Part shown: one piece after another, positions 29,754 through 38,928 of the stretch
Layout: every line of letters starts with the position of its first letter
Position numbering within the stretch: the first letter of the stretch is position 1
Assembly: GCF_037101375.1 (NCBI RefSeq)
Contig: NZ_AP029019.1
Coordinates: 806,001 to 870,000 of the forward strand
Reading direction: 5' to 3'
Origin: Acidovorax sp. DW039
Lineage (GTDB): Bacteria > Pseudomonadota > Gammaproteobacteria > Burkholderiales > Burkholderiaceae_C
DNA: 64,000 bases
Position numbers and translations under genes: made by a program
The notes under the pieces: model-generated
Database searches by the model: none
The model's input: only the letters and a program-made list of their open reading frames with translations
Told to the model about the DNA's origin: nothing

Positions 29754-30446
29754 ATGCGCCTGCTTCTGGTCGAAGACGATGTGATGGTGGCCAGCGGCAT
29801 CAAGCTGGGGCTCACCGATGCAGGCTATGCCGTGGACTGGGTGGGTAGTGGCGAAAGGGCAGAAGAGGTGCTGCGCAGCGAGTCGTTTGACGCCGCCATC
29901 ATCGACATTGGCTTGCCCGCCATGGACGGCCTGGAGCTGACGCGCAGGCTCCGGCGGCCTGACATGCCCAGCCGCGGCATGCCGGTGCTGATTCTCACGG
30001 CGCGCGACGCCCTGCACGACCGCGTGCAGGGGCTCGATCTGGGGGCAGACGATTACATGGTCAAGCCCTTTGAGCTGCCGGAACTTCTGGCGCGGCTGCG
30101 TGCGCTGCTGCGCCGTTCGCAGGCGGCCAGCACTGCGGTGCTGACGTTTGGTCCGCTGGAGTTGGACACAGCCGGGCGGCGCGCCTGTGCCCGGATGGGT
30201 GGGGCTGAACACTCGATTGAACTCGGCCCACGCGAGTGGACGGTGTTGGAGTACCTGCTGATCCACGCCCCCAAGCCCGCCAGCAAGGACAAGCTGCTGC
30301 AGGCGCTGACCGGCTGGGACAAGGAAATCACGCCCAATGCGGTCGAGGTCTACGTGTCCCGCCTGCGTGGCAAGCTGGAGCCTTACGGTGTGGCGCTGCG
30401 CTCCATCCGGGGTTTTGGATACCGGCTGGAACTGGCCGCGGGCTGA
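29754..30446 (+). CDS. OmpR-family response regulator, QseB-like
   Basis: The 230-residue protein has a receiver domain with EDD at 8-10, the phosphorylated Asp at 51 (AIIDIGLP) and Lys near 103 (MVKPFEL), then a winged helix ending YVSRLRGKLEP...GFGYRLE. ATG 29754 is preceded by GGGGGAG; a GTG at 29733 is less likely. It is followed by a histidine kinase, and the pair resembles QseB/QseC or TctD/TctE systems. The signal and targets are unknown. Confidence 0.88.
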   Translation: MRLLLVEDDVMVASGIKLGLTDAGYAVDWVGSGERAEEVLRSESFDAAIIDIGLPAMDGLELTRRLRRPDMPSRGMPVLILTARDALHDRVQGLDLGADDYMVKPFELPELLARLRALLRRSQAASTAVLTFGPLELDTAGRRACARMGGAEHSIELGPREWTVLEYLLIHAPKPASKDKLLQALTGWDKEITPNAVEVYVSRLRGKLEPYGVALRSIRGFGYRLELAAG

Positions 30447-30533
30447 CGTGCCGCGCAGCTGCGTGATGCATCACTCTCCAGCCCTGGCAGGGGGCTCTGC
30501 ATTCAAAGTAGTGCGCCGCGGTGGGGGACGTCT

Positions 30534-32039
30534 ATGTCTGTAGTTCACCGCTTGCGCCACGTGTTGGCCCGGCCTGGGCTGGGCGGCATGACATCCGATC
30601 TGCGCAACCGGCTGCTGCTGTTGCTGGTTCTGCCCCTGTGCCTGCTGGCTCTCGTCGGGGTCTGGATGGACTACCGCTCTGCCGACGACGCCGCCAGTCG
30701 GCACGACCAGCGCTTGCTGCGGCTGCTACCGGCGTTGTCAGATTCGGTGGTTGCGCCTTCCATTCATGACAACCAGCCGCCCTTGCTGCTGCTGGCGCCT
30801 CCCATCGAAGACTTCCTGCGCCAAAACCCTGGCTACTCCGGCTACAGCGTGCGCGATGGCGATGGCAAATTGCTGCTGGGGGATGACTGGGTGGTCAGCG
30901 TGGTGCCCACCACCGCGCAGCCGGAGTTTCACAGCCTGGAGCATGGCGGCGTCACCTACCGCGTGGCGGTGCAGCGGGGGCGCACCGGGGCGGGCGAGCT
31001 GGTGGTGGCGATAGCCGATGGGTCCGACCCCCGTCAGCAGTGGGCCCAGCAGCTGCTGTTGCGGGTGTTGCTGCCCAATCTGGTGCTGGTGGCTGCAGCT
31101 GCGCTGGCCATTCATTGGGCAGTAGGCCGGGCCTTCAAACCTTTGGTGGATCTGGCAGAGGCGGTGGAACACCGCTCACCCCGCGACCTGAGCCCGATAG
31201 ACGAGGCCGCCTCGCCCACAGAGGTGCGTCCGCTGGTGCATTCCCTCAACCGTCTTTTTGCCCTGGTGAATGCGCAGGCCGAAGGGCAGCGGCGCTTTGT
31301 GGCCGATGCTGCCCACCAGCTGCGCACGCCGCTGGCCGGCCTGCAGGCCCAGGTGGAGGCCTGGGCCATGATGGCCAAGGCCTCCGGCGCTCTCGCGCAT
31401 GAGCCAGAGCGCTATGAGGAAAAAAGCATGCCAGCGCCCATGAACAAGCCGCAAGGCGCTATTGTTTTGAGAGCGGATCAGATTGAGAAGCTGCGCAATG
31501 CCACGCGCCGCACCTCCCAGCTCGCGCACCAGTTGCTGGCGCTGTCGCGCGCGGACTCGCGCAGCCTCGATGCACAGCCGCCCCAGCGGGTGGACTTGAA
31601 AGATTTGTGTGAAACGCTGCTGGAGAGTTTTCTGGATGCCGCCACCGGCAAGGGGCTGGATCTGGGGCTGGAGGTGCAGCCCGTGCACGTCACCGGCCAC
31701 GGCTGGCTGCTGCGGGAGTTGATGTCGAACCTGGTGGACAACGCCATCAAATACACACCGCCTGGCGGGGTCGTCACCATGCGATGCGGCATGCGCCAGG
31801 GGGCTTCTGGCCCGCCACGGGTGTACCTGGAGGTGGAGGACGATGGCCCCGGCGTGCCCGAGGCAGAGCACACCCGCGTGATGCAGCGCTTTTACCGCGT
31901 GCCCGGCACGGCAGGCGAAGGCACGGGTTTGGGGCTGGCCATTGCCGACGAGATCAGCCATGTGCACCGCGCCCACCTCACGCTGGGGGCGGGGGCGCAC
32001 GGAAAAGGACTGCGGGTGACGGTCGTCTTTCCCGCATGA
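30534..32039 (+). CDS. Sensor histidine kinase, QseC/TctE-like
   Basis: The 501-residue protein has a membrane helix near 22-42, a periplasmic domain to about 180, a second helix, a HAMP region, a DHp domain with the phosphorylated His near 261 (DAAHQLRTPL) and an ATPase domain with NLVDNAIKYTPP and GTGLGLAIADE. Between the first and second DHp helices, about residues 287-314, is an extra 27-residue segment, AHEPERYEEKSMPAPMNKPQ and following residues. That segment looks encoded by a dispersed repeat. Confidence 0.9.
   Translation: MSVVHRLRHVLARPGLGGMTSDLRNRLLLLLVLPLCLLALVGVWMDYRSADDAASRHDQRLLRLLPALSDSVVAPSIHDNQPPLLLLAPPIEDFLRQNPGYSGYSVRDGDGKLLLGDDWVVSVVPTTAQPEFHSLEHGGVTYRVAVQRGRTGAGELVVAIADGSDPRQQWAQQLLLRVLLPNLVLVAAAALAIHWAVGRAFKPLVDLAEAVEHRSPRDLSPIDEAASPTEVRPLVHSLNRLFALVNAQAEGQRRFVADAAHQLRTPLAGLQAQVEAWAMMAKASGALAHEPERYEEKSMPAPMNKPQGAIVLRADQIEKLRNATRRTSQLAHQLLALSRADSRSLDAQPPQRVDLKDLCETLLESFLDAATGKGLDLGLEVQPVHVTGHGWLLRELMSNLVDNAIKYTPPGGVVTMRCGMRQGASGPPRVYLEVEDDGPGVPEAEHTRVMQRFYRVPGTAGEGTGLGLAIADEISHVHRAHLTLGAGAHGKGLRVTVVFPA
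31394..31474. repeat. Repeat-like element inside the histidine kinase gene
   Basis: The segment holds GCTATGAGGAAAAAAGCATG, CCAGCGCCCATGAACAAGC and GCTATTGTTTTGAGAGC (31458-31474), pieces seen in the dispersed repeats at 48326 and 56631. It stays in frame and inserts about 27 residues. Confidence 0.55.
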
Positions 32040-32354
32040 AGCGGGGAATGCCGGGCCGCGGAAAGAATGTTTTGCAAACCATTTGCAAACTGGAAAGTGC
32101 TTGTGTGCGAGAATCATTTAGATACAGATCGCTGGATCGGCACCTGACCCAAGTAGTTGCCCACCCTCTGAATGCCCCCTGGCGCGTGCCAGAGCCACTG
32201 TTCAGCCGGTTCGCAAGGGTCTTGAGCACTCCTTTGATCTGCTGCACGCATTTCGCCTGCACACCCGCAAAAGCCCTTTGCGGATCTGCGCTGGCGCTGG
32301 CTTGCCGGATGCGCGTGCCTTACCCTATCGGCCCTTCTCCTCATTTGTTTGCGC
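32040..32354. other. Non-coding gap before slmA
   Basis: The 315 bases hold no protein frame I can support; the frames that cross it lack family features. GC content falls around 32060-32130. I saw no clear terminator or operator. Confidence 0.4.
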
Positions 32355-33020
32355 ATGTCTGATACCTCGCCCCTGATCGATTCTGCTGATACCGTGGACG
32401 CTGACGAAGCTCCGGTCACCCGCAAGCGCCCCAAGCCGGGCGAGCGCCGGGTGCAGATCCTGCAGGCCCTGGCCGCCATGCTGGAGCAGCCGGGGGCCGA
32501 GCGCATCACCACGGCCGCCCTGGCAGCCCGGCTGTCAGTCAGCGAAGCCGCTCTGTACCGCCACTTCGCCAGCAAGGCCCAGATGTTCGAGGGGCTCATT
32601 GATTTCATCGAGCAGTCGATCTTCACGCTGGTCCAGCAAATCGTTGGGCGGGATGTGCCGCCTCCAGACCAGAGTGTGGAGGTAGGCTTGCGCCAGGCTG
32701 GCCGCATCGTGGCCCTGGTGCTGCAGTTCGGAGAACGCAACCCGGGCATGGTGCGGGTCATGGTGGGTGATGCACTGGTGTTTGAAAACGAGCGCCTGCA
32801 GCAGCGCATGAACCAGTTCTTTGACCGCATTGAGTCGTCCTTGCGCCAGTGCCTGCGCCCCGCCTCCCAGTCGTCCGAAACCCCCACCGTACAAGCCCAG
32901 GTGCAGGCCAGCATGCTGACGTCTTTTGCTCTGGGACGGCTGCAGCGCTTTGCGCGATCGGGCTTCCGCCGCATGCCTACCGAGCACATGGAAGCCAGCC
33001 TGGCGCTCATGCTGCATTGA
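32355..33020 (+). CDS. slmA: Nucleoid occlusion factor SlmA (TetR fold)
   Basis: The 221-residue protein has the SlmA-type helix-turn-helix ITTAALAARLSVSEAALYRHF and continues FASKAQMFEGLIDFIEQSI and FGERNPGMVRVMVGDALVFE, which match SlmA more than ordinary TetR regulators. In the family it binds DNA over the nucleoid and blocks FtsZ assembly. It has a short charged N-terminal extension. A TTG at 32349 is also in frame, but ATG 32355 is preferred. A terminator follows at 33068. Confidence 0.87.
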   Translation: MSDTSPLIDSADTVDADEAPVTRKRPKPGERRVQILQALAAMLEQPGAERITTAALAARLSVSEAALYRHFASKAQMFEGLIDFIEQSIFTLVQQIVGRDVPPPDQSVEVGLRQAGRIVALVLQFGERNPGMVRVMVGDALVFENERLQQRMNQFFDRIESSLRQCLRPASQSSETPTVQAQVQASMLTSFALGRLQRFARSGFRRMPTEHMEASLALMLH

Positions 33021-33067
33021 TCTCTGGCCGGCGGCGCTTTGTGTGCGCCGCCCCTGGTCTTGCTGTA

Positions 33068-33101
33068 AAGCCCTGCACACCGTCGTGTGCAGGGCTTTTT
33101 T
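33068..33101 (+). terminator. Rho-independent terminator after slmA
   Basis: AAGCCCTGCACAC and GTGTGCAGGGCTT form a 13-bp perfect stem around CGTC, followed by T's. It begins 47 bases after the slmA stop. The rest of the 297-base gap up to 33317 shows no gene. Confidence 0.92.
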
Positions 33102-33290
33102 GCTTGGGGCGCGCATTGCAGGGAGTGTGGAGCCCGCGTTTACCCTGCTGTTGTCGCCAAAGGGCATCGATACACTGCGCCACACGGACCGTTGCGCTGT
33201 CTCGCAGGTGGCAGCGCTGCAACAGGCTTTCGTTGTTATCTCTTTTTTTTGCTGGGGCTTTCGCTTCAGATCAAAAATGCTGCAAAATAG

Positions 33291-33304
33291 AACGAACGTT
33301 CGTT
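33291..33304. promoter_or_regulatory. TetR-type operator palindrome
   Basis: AACGAACGTTCGTT is a perfect 14-bp palindrome, ending 13 bases upstream of the TetR gene start. Such sites are typical of autoregulated TetR regulators, so this is a likely operator for the next gene product. Confidence 0.75.
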
Positions 33305-33317
33305 TTTATTTGCACGC

Positions 33318-34103
33318 ATGTCTGCTTCCTCCGAGTCTTCTGCCGCTTCTACCCCCCGCGCCGCTTCCAGCCGGGCACCCTCTGGCCGTGCCATGCAAAA
33401 AGGCCAGCAGACCAAGGCCACCATTGTGGAAGCGGCCCTGGGTCTGGCCACACACATCGGGCTGGAAGGGCTGTCCATCGGCGCGCTGGCGGACATCACC
33501 GGCATGAGCAAGTCGGGCGTTTTTGCCCACTTTGGCTCGCGCGAAGAGCTGCAGATTTCCGTGATCCGCGAATACCACACCCGCTTCGAGCAGGAGGTGT
33601 TCTATCCCGCTATGTCAGCGCCGCGTGGCATTGCCCGTCTGCGGGCGCTGTTTGACAACTGGATGAAACGCACCTCCGTCGAAATTGACTCGGGCTGCAT
33701 CTACATCAGCGGCGCGGTGGAGTTTGATGACCGCACCGGCCCCGTGCGCGATGCGCTGGCCAGCTCGGTCATGACCTGGCACGCCGCCATGCGCCGCGCC
33801 ATCGAGCAGTGCAAGGAGTGCGGCGAGCTGCGTGCCGATACCAACGAAGAGCAGATGCTGTTCGAAATCCACGGGCTCATCCTCGCGCTGCACTACGAAG
33901 CCCGCTTTTTGCAGAACATGGGTTCCATCGACCGTGCCGTGATGGGCTTCCAGAACATCCTGCAGCGCTACAGCGCGCAAGACGCTGCCTCGGCTGCGCC
34001 TGCTGCCTCGCGGCCTGCATCCGCCTCCGCACCTTCCGCGCACCGCCCCGCAGCGGCGCGCCGCAAAGTTTCCGTTCCAACTACGACCACCTCCAAGGAG
34101 TAA
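33318..34103 (+). CDS. TetR-family regulator of the fatty acid genes
   Basis: The 261-residue protein has a helix-turn-helix near residues 45-70 (LSIGALADITGMSKSGVFAHFGSREEL) after a charged N-terminus. The rest resembles acyl-CoA responsive TetR proteins, and the C-terminus is a Ser/Ala/Pro-rich tail. It starts just after a palindromic operator and lies 4 bases before the acyl-CoA dehydrogenase gene, so it probably controls that operon and itself. The effector is unknown. Confidence 0.87.
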   Translation: MSASSESSAASTPRAASSRAPSGRAMQKGQQTKATIVEAALGLATHIGLEGLSIGALADITGMSKSGVFAHFGSREELQISVIREYHTRFEQEVFYPAMSAPRGIARLRALFDNWMKRTSVEIDSGCIYISGAVEFDDRTGPVRDALASSVMTWHAAMRRAIEQCKECGELRADTNEEQMLFEIHGLILALHYEARFLQNMGSIDRAVMGFQNILQRYSAQDAASAAPAASRPASASAPSAHRPAAARRKVSVPTTTTSKE

Positions 34104-34107
34104 TCCG

Positions 34108-35904
34108 ATGCCTACCTACACGCCCCCGCTGCGCGACATGCAATTCGTGATGCACGAAGTCTTCAAGGTCACCGATGAATTCAAGGCCATGCCCCAGCAT
34201 GCCGAGGTGGATGTGGACACCGTCAACGCCGTGATTGAAGAGGCAGGCAAGTTTGCTGCGGAAGTGATCTTCCCCCTCAACATTAGTGGCGACACCGAAG
34301 GTTGCGTGCTCGACAAGACCACCCACGAGGTCAAGACCCCTACCGGCTTCAAGGAAGCCTACGACAAGTACGTGGAAGGCGGCTGGGCGGCGCTGAGCTG
34401 CGACCCCGCCTACGGCGGCCAGGGTCTGCCCTTTGTGGTGAACCAGTGCCTGTACGAGATGATGAACTCGGCCAACCAGGCGTGGACCATGTACCCCGGC
34501 CTCAGCCACGGTGCCTACGAAGCCCTGCACGCCCACGGCACTGACGAACAGAAGAAGCTGTACCTGCCCAAGCTGACCAGCGGCGAGTGGACCGGCACCA
34601 TGTGCCTGACCGAACCCCATTGCGGCACTGACCTGGGCCTGCTGCGCACCAAGGCGGAGCCTCTGGCAGACGGCACCTACAAGCTCACCGGCAACAAGAT
34701 TTTCATCAGCGCCGGTGAACACAGCATGGCCTCCAACATCGTGCACCTGGTGCTGGCACGCCTGCCCGATGCGCCCAAGGGCAGCAAGGGCATCAGCCTG
34801 TTCGTCGTGCCCAAGTACAAGGTCAATGCCGATGGCAGCCTGGGCGAACGCAACCCCATCTACTGCACAGGCCTGGAGCACAAGATGGGCATCCACGGCA
34901 ACGCCACCGCGCAGATCGCGCTGGACGGTGCCATTGGCTCCCTGGTCGGCCAGCCGCACAAGGGCCTGGCAGCAATGTTTGTGATGATGAACGCCGCCCG
35001 TCTGGGCGTGGGCAACCAGTCGCTCGGCCTGACCGAAGTGGCCTACCAGAACGCGCTGGCCTATGCCAAGGACCGAATCCAGATGCGCTCCCTGAGCGGC
35101 ACCAAGGCCAAGGACAAGGACGCAGACCCCATCATCGTGCACCCCGATGTGCGCAAGATGCTGCTCACCGCCAAGGCGTATGCCGAAGGTGCCCGTGCCC
35201 TGCAGATCTTCTGCACCCTGCTGCTGGACAAGGCCCACAGCCATCCCGACGAAAAGGTGCGCGCCGATTCCGAAGAAATGGTGGCCCTGCTCACCCCCAT
35301 CGTCAAAGCCTTCATCACCGACAACGGCCATGTGGCTACCAACGCGTGCATGCAAGTCTTTGGCGGCCATGGCTTCATCAAGGAATGGGGCATGGAGCAG
35401 TATGTGCGTGACAACCGCATCAACATGATCTACGAAGGCACGAACACTGTGCAGTCGCTGGACCTGCTGGGCCGCAAGATTCTGGGCAACAACGGTGCCA
35501 CGCTCAAGAAGTTCGGCAAGCTGGTGGGCAAGCTGGTGGAGGAAGAAGGCGTCAACGAAAAGATGGCCGAGTTCATCAACCCCATCGCCTACCTGGGCGA
35601 GCAGATGACCAAGTTCACCACCGAGATCGGATTCAAGGGCCTGCAAAACCCTGACGAAGTGGGCGCAGCCGCTGTGGATTACCTGCGCGTGGCGGGGCAC
35701 CTGGTGTTTGGCTACATGTTTGCCCGCATGGCCCAGGTGGCTCTGCGTGAAATCGCTGCCGGCAATACCGATCCGTTCTACGGCGCCAAGCTGCAGACCG
35801 CACGCTTTTACTTCGCCAAGCTGTTCCCCGAGACCGCGACGCTGATGCGTACGGCCCGTGCAGGCAGCAAGGTGTTGATGGACACGGATCTGGCCCTGGC
35901 CTGA
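34108..35904 (+). CDS. Acyl-CoA dehydrogenase
   Basis: The 598-residue protein has MCLTEPHCGTDLGLL, FISAGEHSM and YEGTNTVQSLDLLGRK with the likely catalytic Glu at about 443. It matches the long-type acyl-CoA dehydrogenases with extra C-terminal domain. It oxidises acyl-CoA with FAD in the first step of beta-oxidation. AAGGAG precedes ATG 34108. It is followed by a small exported protein gene and the FadB-like gene. Confidence 0.93.
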   Translation: MPTYTPPLRDMQFVMHEVFKVTDEFKAMPQHAEVDVDTVNAVIEEAGKFAAEVIFPLNISGDTEGCVLDKTTHEVKTPTGFKEAYDKYVEGGWAALSCDPAYGGQGLPFVVNQCLYEMMNSANQAWTMYPGLSHGAYEALHAHGTDEQKKLYLPKLTSGEWTGTMCLTEPHCGTDLGLLRTKAEPLADGTYKLTGNKIFISAGEHSMASNIVHLVLARLPDAPKGSKGISLFVVPKYKVNADGSLGERNPIYCTGLEHKMGIHGNATAQIALDGAIGSLVGQPHKGLAAMFVMMNAARLGVGNQSLGLTEVAYQNALAYAKDRIQMRSLSGTKAKDKDADPIIVHPDVRKMLLTAKAYAEGARALQIFCTLLLDKAHSHPDEKVRADSEEMVALLTPIVKAFITDNGHVATNACMQVFGGHGFIKEWGMEQYVRDNRINMIYEGTNTVQSLDLLGRKILGNNGATLKKFGKLVGKLVEEEGVNEKMAEFINPIAYLGEQMTKFTTEIGFKGLQNPDEVGAAAVDYLRVAGHLVFGYMFARMAQVALREIAAGNTDPFYGAKLQTARFYFAKLFPETATLMRTARAGSKVLMDTDLALA

Positions 35905-35951
35905 TGCCTGTGCCCTGCGGTGCATTCTGAATATTTTTGCCTGGAGCGCTC

Positions 35952-36389
35952 ATGTTTAAAGCGGTAGCAGCTATTGTTTTGGTAGCAAGTTCCATCCCGG
36001 CCTGGGCGCAGATGACGCCCGAAGGCCTGTGGCGCAGCGTGGACGACAAGACGGGCGAGGCCAAGGCGGAAATCCGCATCCGTGATACCGGGTCGGGCGT
36101 GCTGCTGGGGGTGCTGGAAAAGCGCCTCACCAAAGACGCCAAACCCGAGGATGTGTGCAAGGAATGCACCGACGACCGCAAGGACAAGCCTGTGCTGGGG
36201 CTGGAGATCATCCGCGGTGCCACCAAGGCCGAAGGCAAGGACGTGTGGGAGGGCGGCAAGATTCTCGACCCCGAGAACGGCCGCAACTACACGCTGCGCC
36301 TCACCCCCATCGAGGGCGGCAAAAAGCTGGAGGTGCGCGGCTCCATCGGCCCCTTCGGCCGCACGCAAACGTGGATTCGCCTGCAATAG
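35952..36389 (+). CDS. DUF2147 family exported protein
   Basis: The 145-residue protein has a signal peptide ending SIPAWAQ, then TPEGLWRSVDDKTGEAKAEI, the DUF2147 start, and a single CKEC pair. Function is unknown. ATG 35952 is chosen because it gives the signal peptide. Its first codons overlap GCTATTGTTTTGGTAGC at 35970-35986, which resembles the dispersed repeat. It sits between acyl-CoA dehydrogenase and the FadB-like gene. Confidence 0.8.
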   Translation: MFKAVAAIVLVASSIPAWAQMTPEGLWRSVDDKTGEAKAEIRIRDTGSGVLLGVLEKRLTKDAKPEDVCKECTDDRKDKPVLGLEIIRGATKAEGKDVWEGGKILDPENGRNYTLRLTPIEGGKKLEVRGSIGPFGRTQTWIRLQ

Positions 36390-36504
36390 GCCCTGCCTCG
36401 CAGCCGCCACAGTGCATTCATAAACGCTGCGCAGCCCGTGTGGGGTTGCGCCTGCCACTCAACAGGTCTGCCCAGGGCAGGCCTTCTTCCCGGAGGAAGA
36501 ACCC

Positions 36505-38928
36505 ATGTCTCGATTTCAAGTGAAAAAAGTCGCCGTGCTCGGCGCAGGCGTGATGGGCGCGCAGATCGCCGCCCACCTCGTCAATGTGAAAGTGCCCGTG
36601 GTGCTGTTTGACCTTCCGGCGAAGGAAGGCCCCAAGAACGGCATCGTCACCAAGGCCGTTGAAGGCCTCAAGAAGCTCAAGCCCGCCCCGCTGGGCGTGG
36701 CCGACGATGCGGCGCTGATCCAGCAGGCCAACTACGAAGAACACATGCACCTGCTCAAGGAATGCGACCTCGTGATCGAGGCCATTGCCGAGCGCATGGA
36801 CTGGAAGCTGGACCTGTACACCAAAATCGCCCTCCACGTGGCCAAGCACGCCATCGTGGCGTCCAACACCTCGGGCCTGTCCATCACCAAGCTCAGCGAG
36901 GCGCTGCCCGAGAGCATCAAGCCGCGCTTTTGCGGCATCCACTTCTTCAACCCTCCGCGCTACATGGTGCTGGTGGAGCTGATCAACACGCCCACCACCG
37001 CCCCCGAGGTGCTCGACCAGCTCGAAGCCTTTGTCACCAGCGGCCTGGGCAAGGGCGTGGTGCGTGCACACGACACGCCCAACTTCGTGGCCAACCGCGT
37101 GGGCATCGCAGGCATGCTGTCCACGATGAAGGAAGTCGAGAACTTCGGCCTGACCTTTGATGTGGTGGACGACCTCACGGGCAAGAAGCTGGGCCGTGCA
37201 TCGAGCGGCACCTTCCGCACCGCCGACGTGGTGGGCCTGGACACCATGGCCCACGTGATCAAGACGCTGCAGGACAACCTCGACGAAAAGAGCGACCCGT
37301 TCTACGGCAGCTTTGAAACGCCCGCCGTGCTGAAAAAGCTGCTGGAGCTGGGGAACCTGGGCCAGAAGACCAAGGCCGGTTTTTACAAGAAGGTCGGCCG
37401 CGATGTGCTGCGCTTCGATCTGGAGGCCGAAGAGTACGTGCCCGGCGGCCAGAAGGCCGACGAGGTGTATGGCCGCATGCTCAAAAAGCCTGCCGCCGAG
37501 CGCCTGAAGCTGCTGCGCAACGCCGAGGGGGCGCAAGGCCAGTTCCTGTGGGCCATTTTGCGCAACAGCTTCCATTACGCTGCGGTGCACCTGGGCACGA
37601 TTGCCGACAACGCCCGCGACGTGGACCAGGCCATGCGCTGGGGCTTCGGCATGAAGCAAGGCCCCTTCGAGCTGTGGCAAGAGGCGGGCTGGCTGGACGT
37701 GGCCCAGATGATTCAGGAAGACATCGACGCTGGCAAGGCCCTGTGCAAGGCTCCGCTGCCAGAGTGGGTGTTCAAAGGCCCGGTGGCCGAAGCCGGTGGC
37801 GTGCACACCGCGCAGGGCTCATGGAGTGCATCTGCTCAGAAATTTGTAGCGCGCCGCGCTCTGCCAGTCTACGCAAAGCAGCATTTCCCTGAAAGGCTGC
37901 TGGGCGAATCGCTGCCCGACTACAAGACCGCGGGCAAGACCCTGCACGAGGACGACAGCATTCGCCTGTGGACGCTCGATGAGGCCGAAGATCGCCCCTC
38001 TGGTAGCGGGATCGTCATCGCCAGCATCAAGACCAAGATGCACGCCATCAGCCCCGATGTGGCTGAAGGCCTGGCCCTGGCGGTGGACATGGCCGAGAAG
38101 GACTACGCCGGTGTCGTGATCTGGTCGGGCGACGAACCCTTCAGCGCCGGTGCCGATCTGCAGGCCATGCTGCCCGCCTTCATGGTGGCTGGTGTGAGCG
38201 CCATCGAAGGGGCCGAGCAAGAGCTGCAGAACACCATGCTGCGCATCCGCTACGCCAACGTGCCTGTGGTGTCCGCCATCCGCGGGCTGGCGCTGGGCGG
38301 TGGCTGCGAACTGGCCATTTACTCGGCACGCCGCGTGGCGCATATGGAAAGCTACATCGGCCTGGTTGAAGTCGGCGTGGGGCTGGTGCCCGGTGCCGGT
38401 GGCCTGACCTACATCGCCCGCCGCGCCGCCGAGAACGCTGCCACGTCGACGGGCAAGGACCTGTTGCCCTTCCTGACCGAAGGCTTCACATCGGCCGCCA
38501 TGGCCAAGGTGGGCACCAGCGCCCTCGAATCGCGCAAGCTGGGCTACCTGCTGGAGTCCGACGTCATCGTGCCTCACAAGGATGAGCTGCTGTACGTGGC
38601 CATCAACGAAGCCAAGGCCATGGCCAACGGCGGCTGGCGCGCACCGCACAAGCGTTTGTTCCCGGTCGCGGGCCGCAGCGGCATTGCCACCATCAAGGGA
38701 TCGCTGGTCAACATGAAGGACGGTGGCTTCATCAGCCAGCACGACTTCCACATCGCCAGCCTGATTGCCGAAGTGGTGTGCGGTGGTGACGTGGACGCTG
38801 GCACGCTGGTGAGCGAGGAGTACCTGATGACGCTGGAGCGCAAGGCGTTCTGCGCACTCATCGAGCACCCCAAGACGCAGGAGCGCATCCTGGGCATGCT
38901 GTCCACCGGCAAACCTGTTCGCAACTGA
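36505..38928 (+). CDS. 3-hydroxyacyl-CoA dehydrogenase/enoyl-CoA hydratase fusion, FadB-like
   Basis: The 807-residue protein begins with an NAD-binding fold, GAGVMGAQIAAHL at about 12-24, then the hydroxyacyl-CoA dehydrogenase domains, and ends with a crotonase domain holding FSAGADLQAML and RGLALGGGCELAIYSARR. This order is the reverse of E. coli FadB. It performs hydration and oxidation of beta-oxidation intermediates. GGAGGAAG precedes ATG 36505. The stop overlaps the next start by 1 base. Confidence 0.92.
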   Translation: MSRFQVKKVAVLGAGVMGAQIAAHLVNVKVPVVLFDLPAKEGPKNGIVTKAVEGLKKLKPAPLGVADDAALIQQANYEEHMHLLKECDLVIEAIAERMDWKLDLYTKIALHVAKHAIVASNTSGLSITKLSEALPESIKPRFCGIHFFNPPRYMVLVELINTPTTAPEVLDQLEAFVTSGLGKGVVRAHDTPNFVANRVGIAGMLSTMKEVENFGLTFDVVDDLTGKKLGRASSGTFRTADVVGLDTMAHVIKTLQDNLDEKSDPFYGSFETPAVLKKLLELGNLGQKTKAGFYKKVGRDVLRFDLEAEEYVPGGQKADEVYGRMLKKPAAERLKLLRNAEGAQGQFLWAILRNSFHYAAVHLGTIADNARDVDQAMRWGFGMKQGPFELWQEAGWLDVAQMIQEDIDAGKALCKAPLPEWVFKGPVAEAGGVHTAQGSWSASAQKFVARRALPVYAKQHFPERLLGESLPDYKTAGKTLHEDDSIRLWTLDEAEDRPSGSGIVIASIKTKMHAISPDVAEGLALAVDMAEKDYAGVVIWSGDEPFSAGADLQAMLPAFMVAGVSAIEGAEQELQNTMLRIRYANVPVVSAIRGLALGGGCELAIYSARRVAHMESYIGLVEVGVGLVPGAGGLTYIARRAAENAATSTGKDLLPFLTEGFTSAAMAKVGTSALESRKLGYLLESDVIVPHKDELLYVAINEAKAMANGGWRAPHKRLFPVAGRSGIATIKGSLVNMKDGGFISQHDFHIASLIAEVVCGGDVDAGTLVSEEYLMTLERKAFCALIEHPKTQERILGMLSTGKPVRN

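Noticed and set aside
32040..32354. Possible small gene or RNA before slmA
   Set aside because: No start with ribosome site, no conserved-looking protein and no clear folded RNA could be supported.
28705..33020. argB-qseBC-slmA as a single operon
   Set aside because: Gaps of more than 85 bases and repeat sequence after argB argue for several transcripts.
34081..35925. 614-codon minus-strand frame opposite the acyl-CoA dehydrogenase
   Set aside because: No motif or start signal, and it lies opposite a well-conserved gene.
37815..37870. Lower-GC patch in the FadB-like gene as an inserted repeat
   Set aside because: It lacks the GCTAT..TAGC piece and the encoded linker is plausible for the family.
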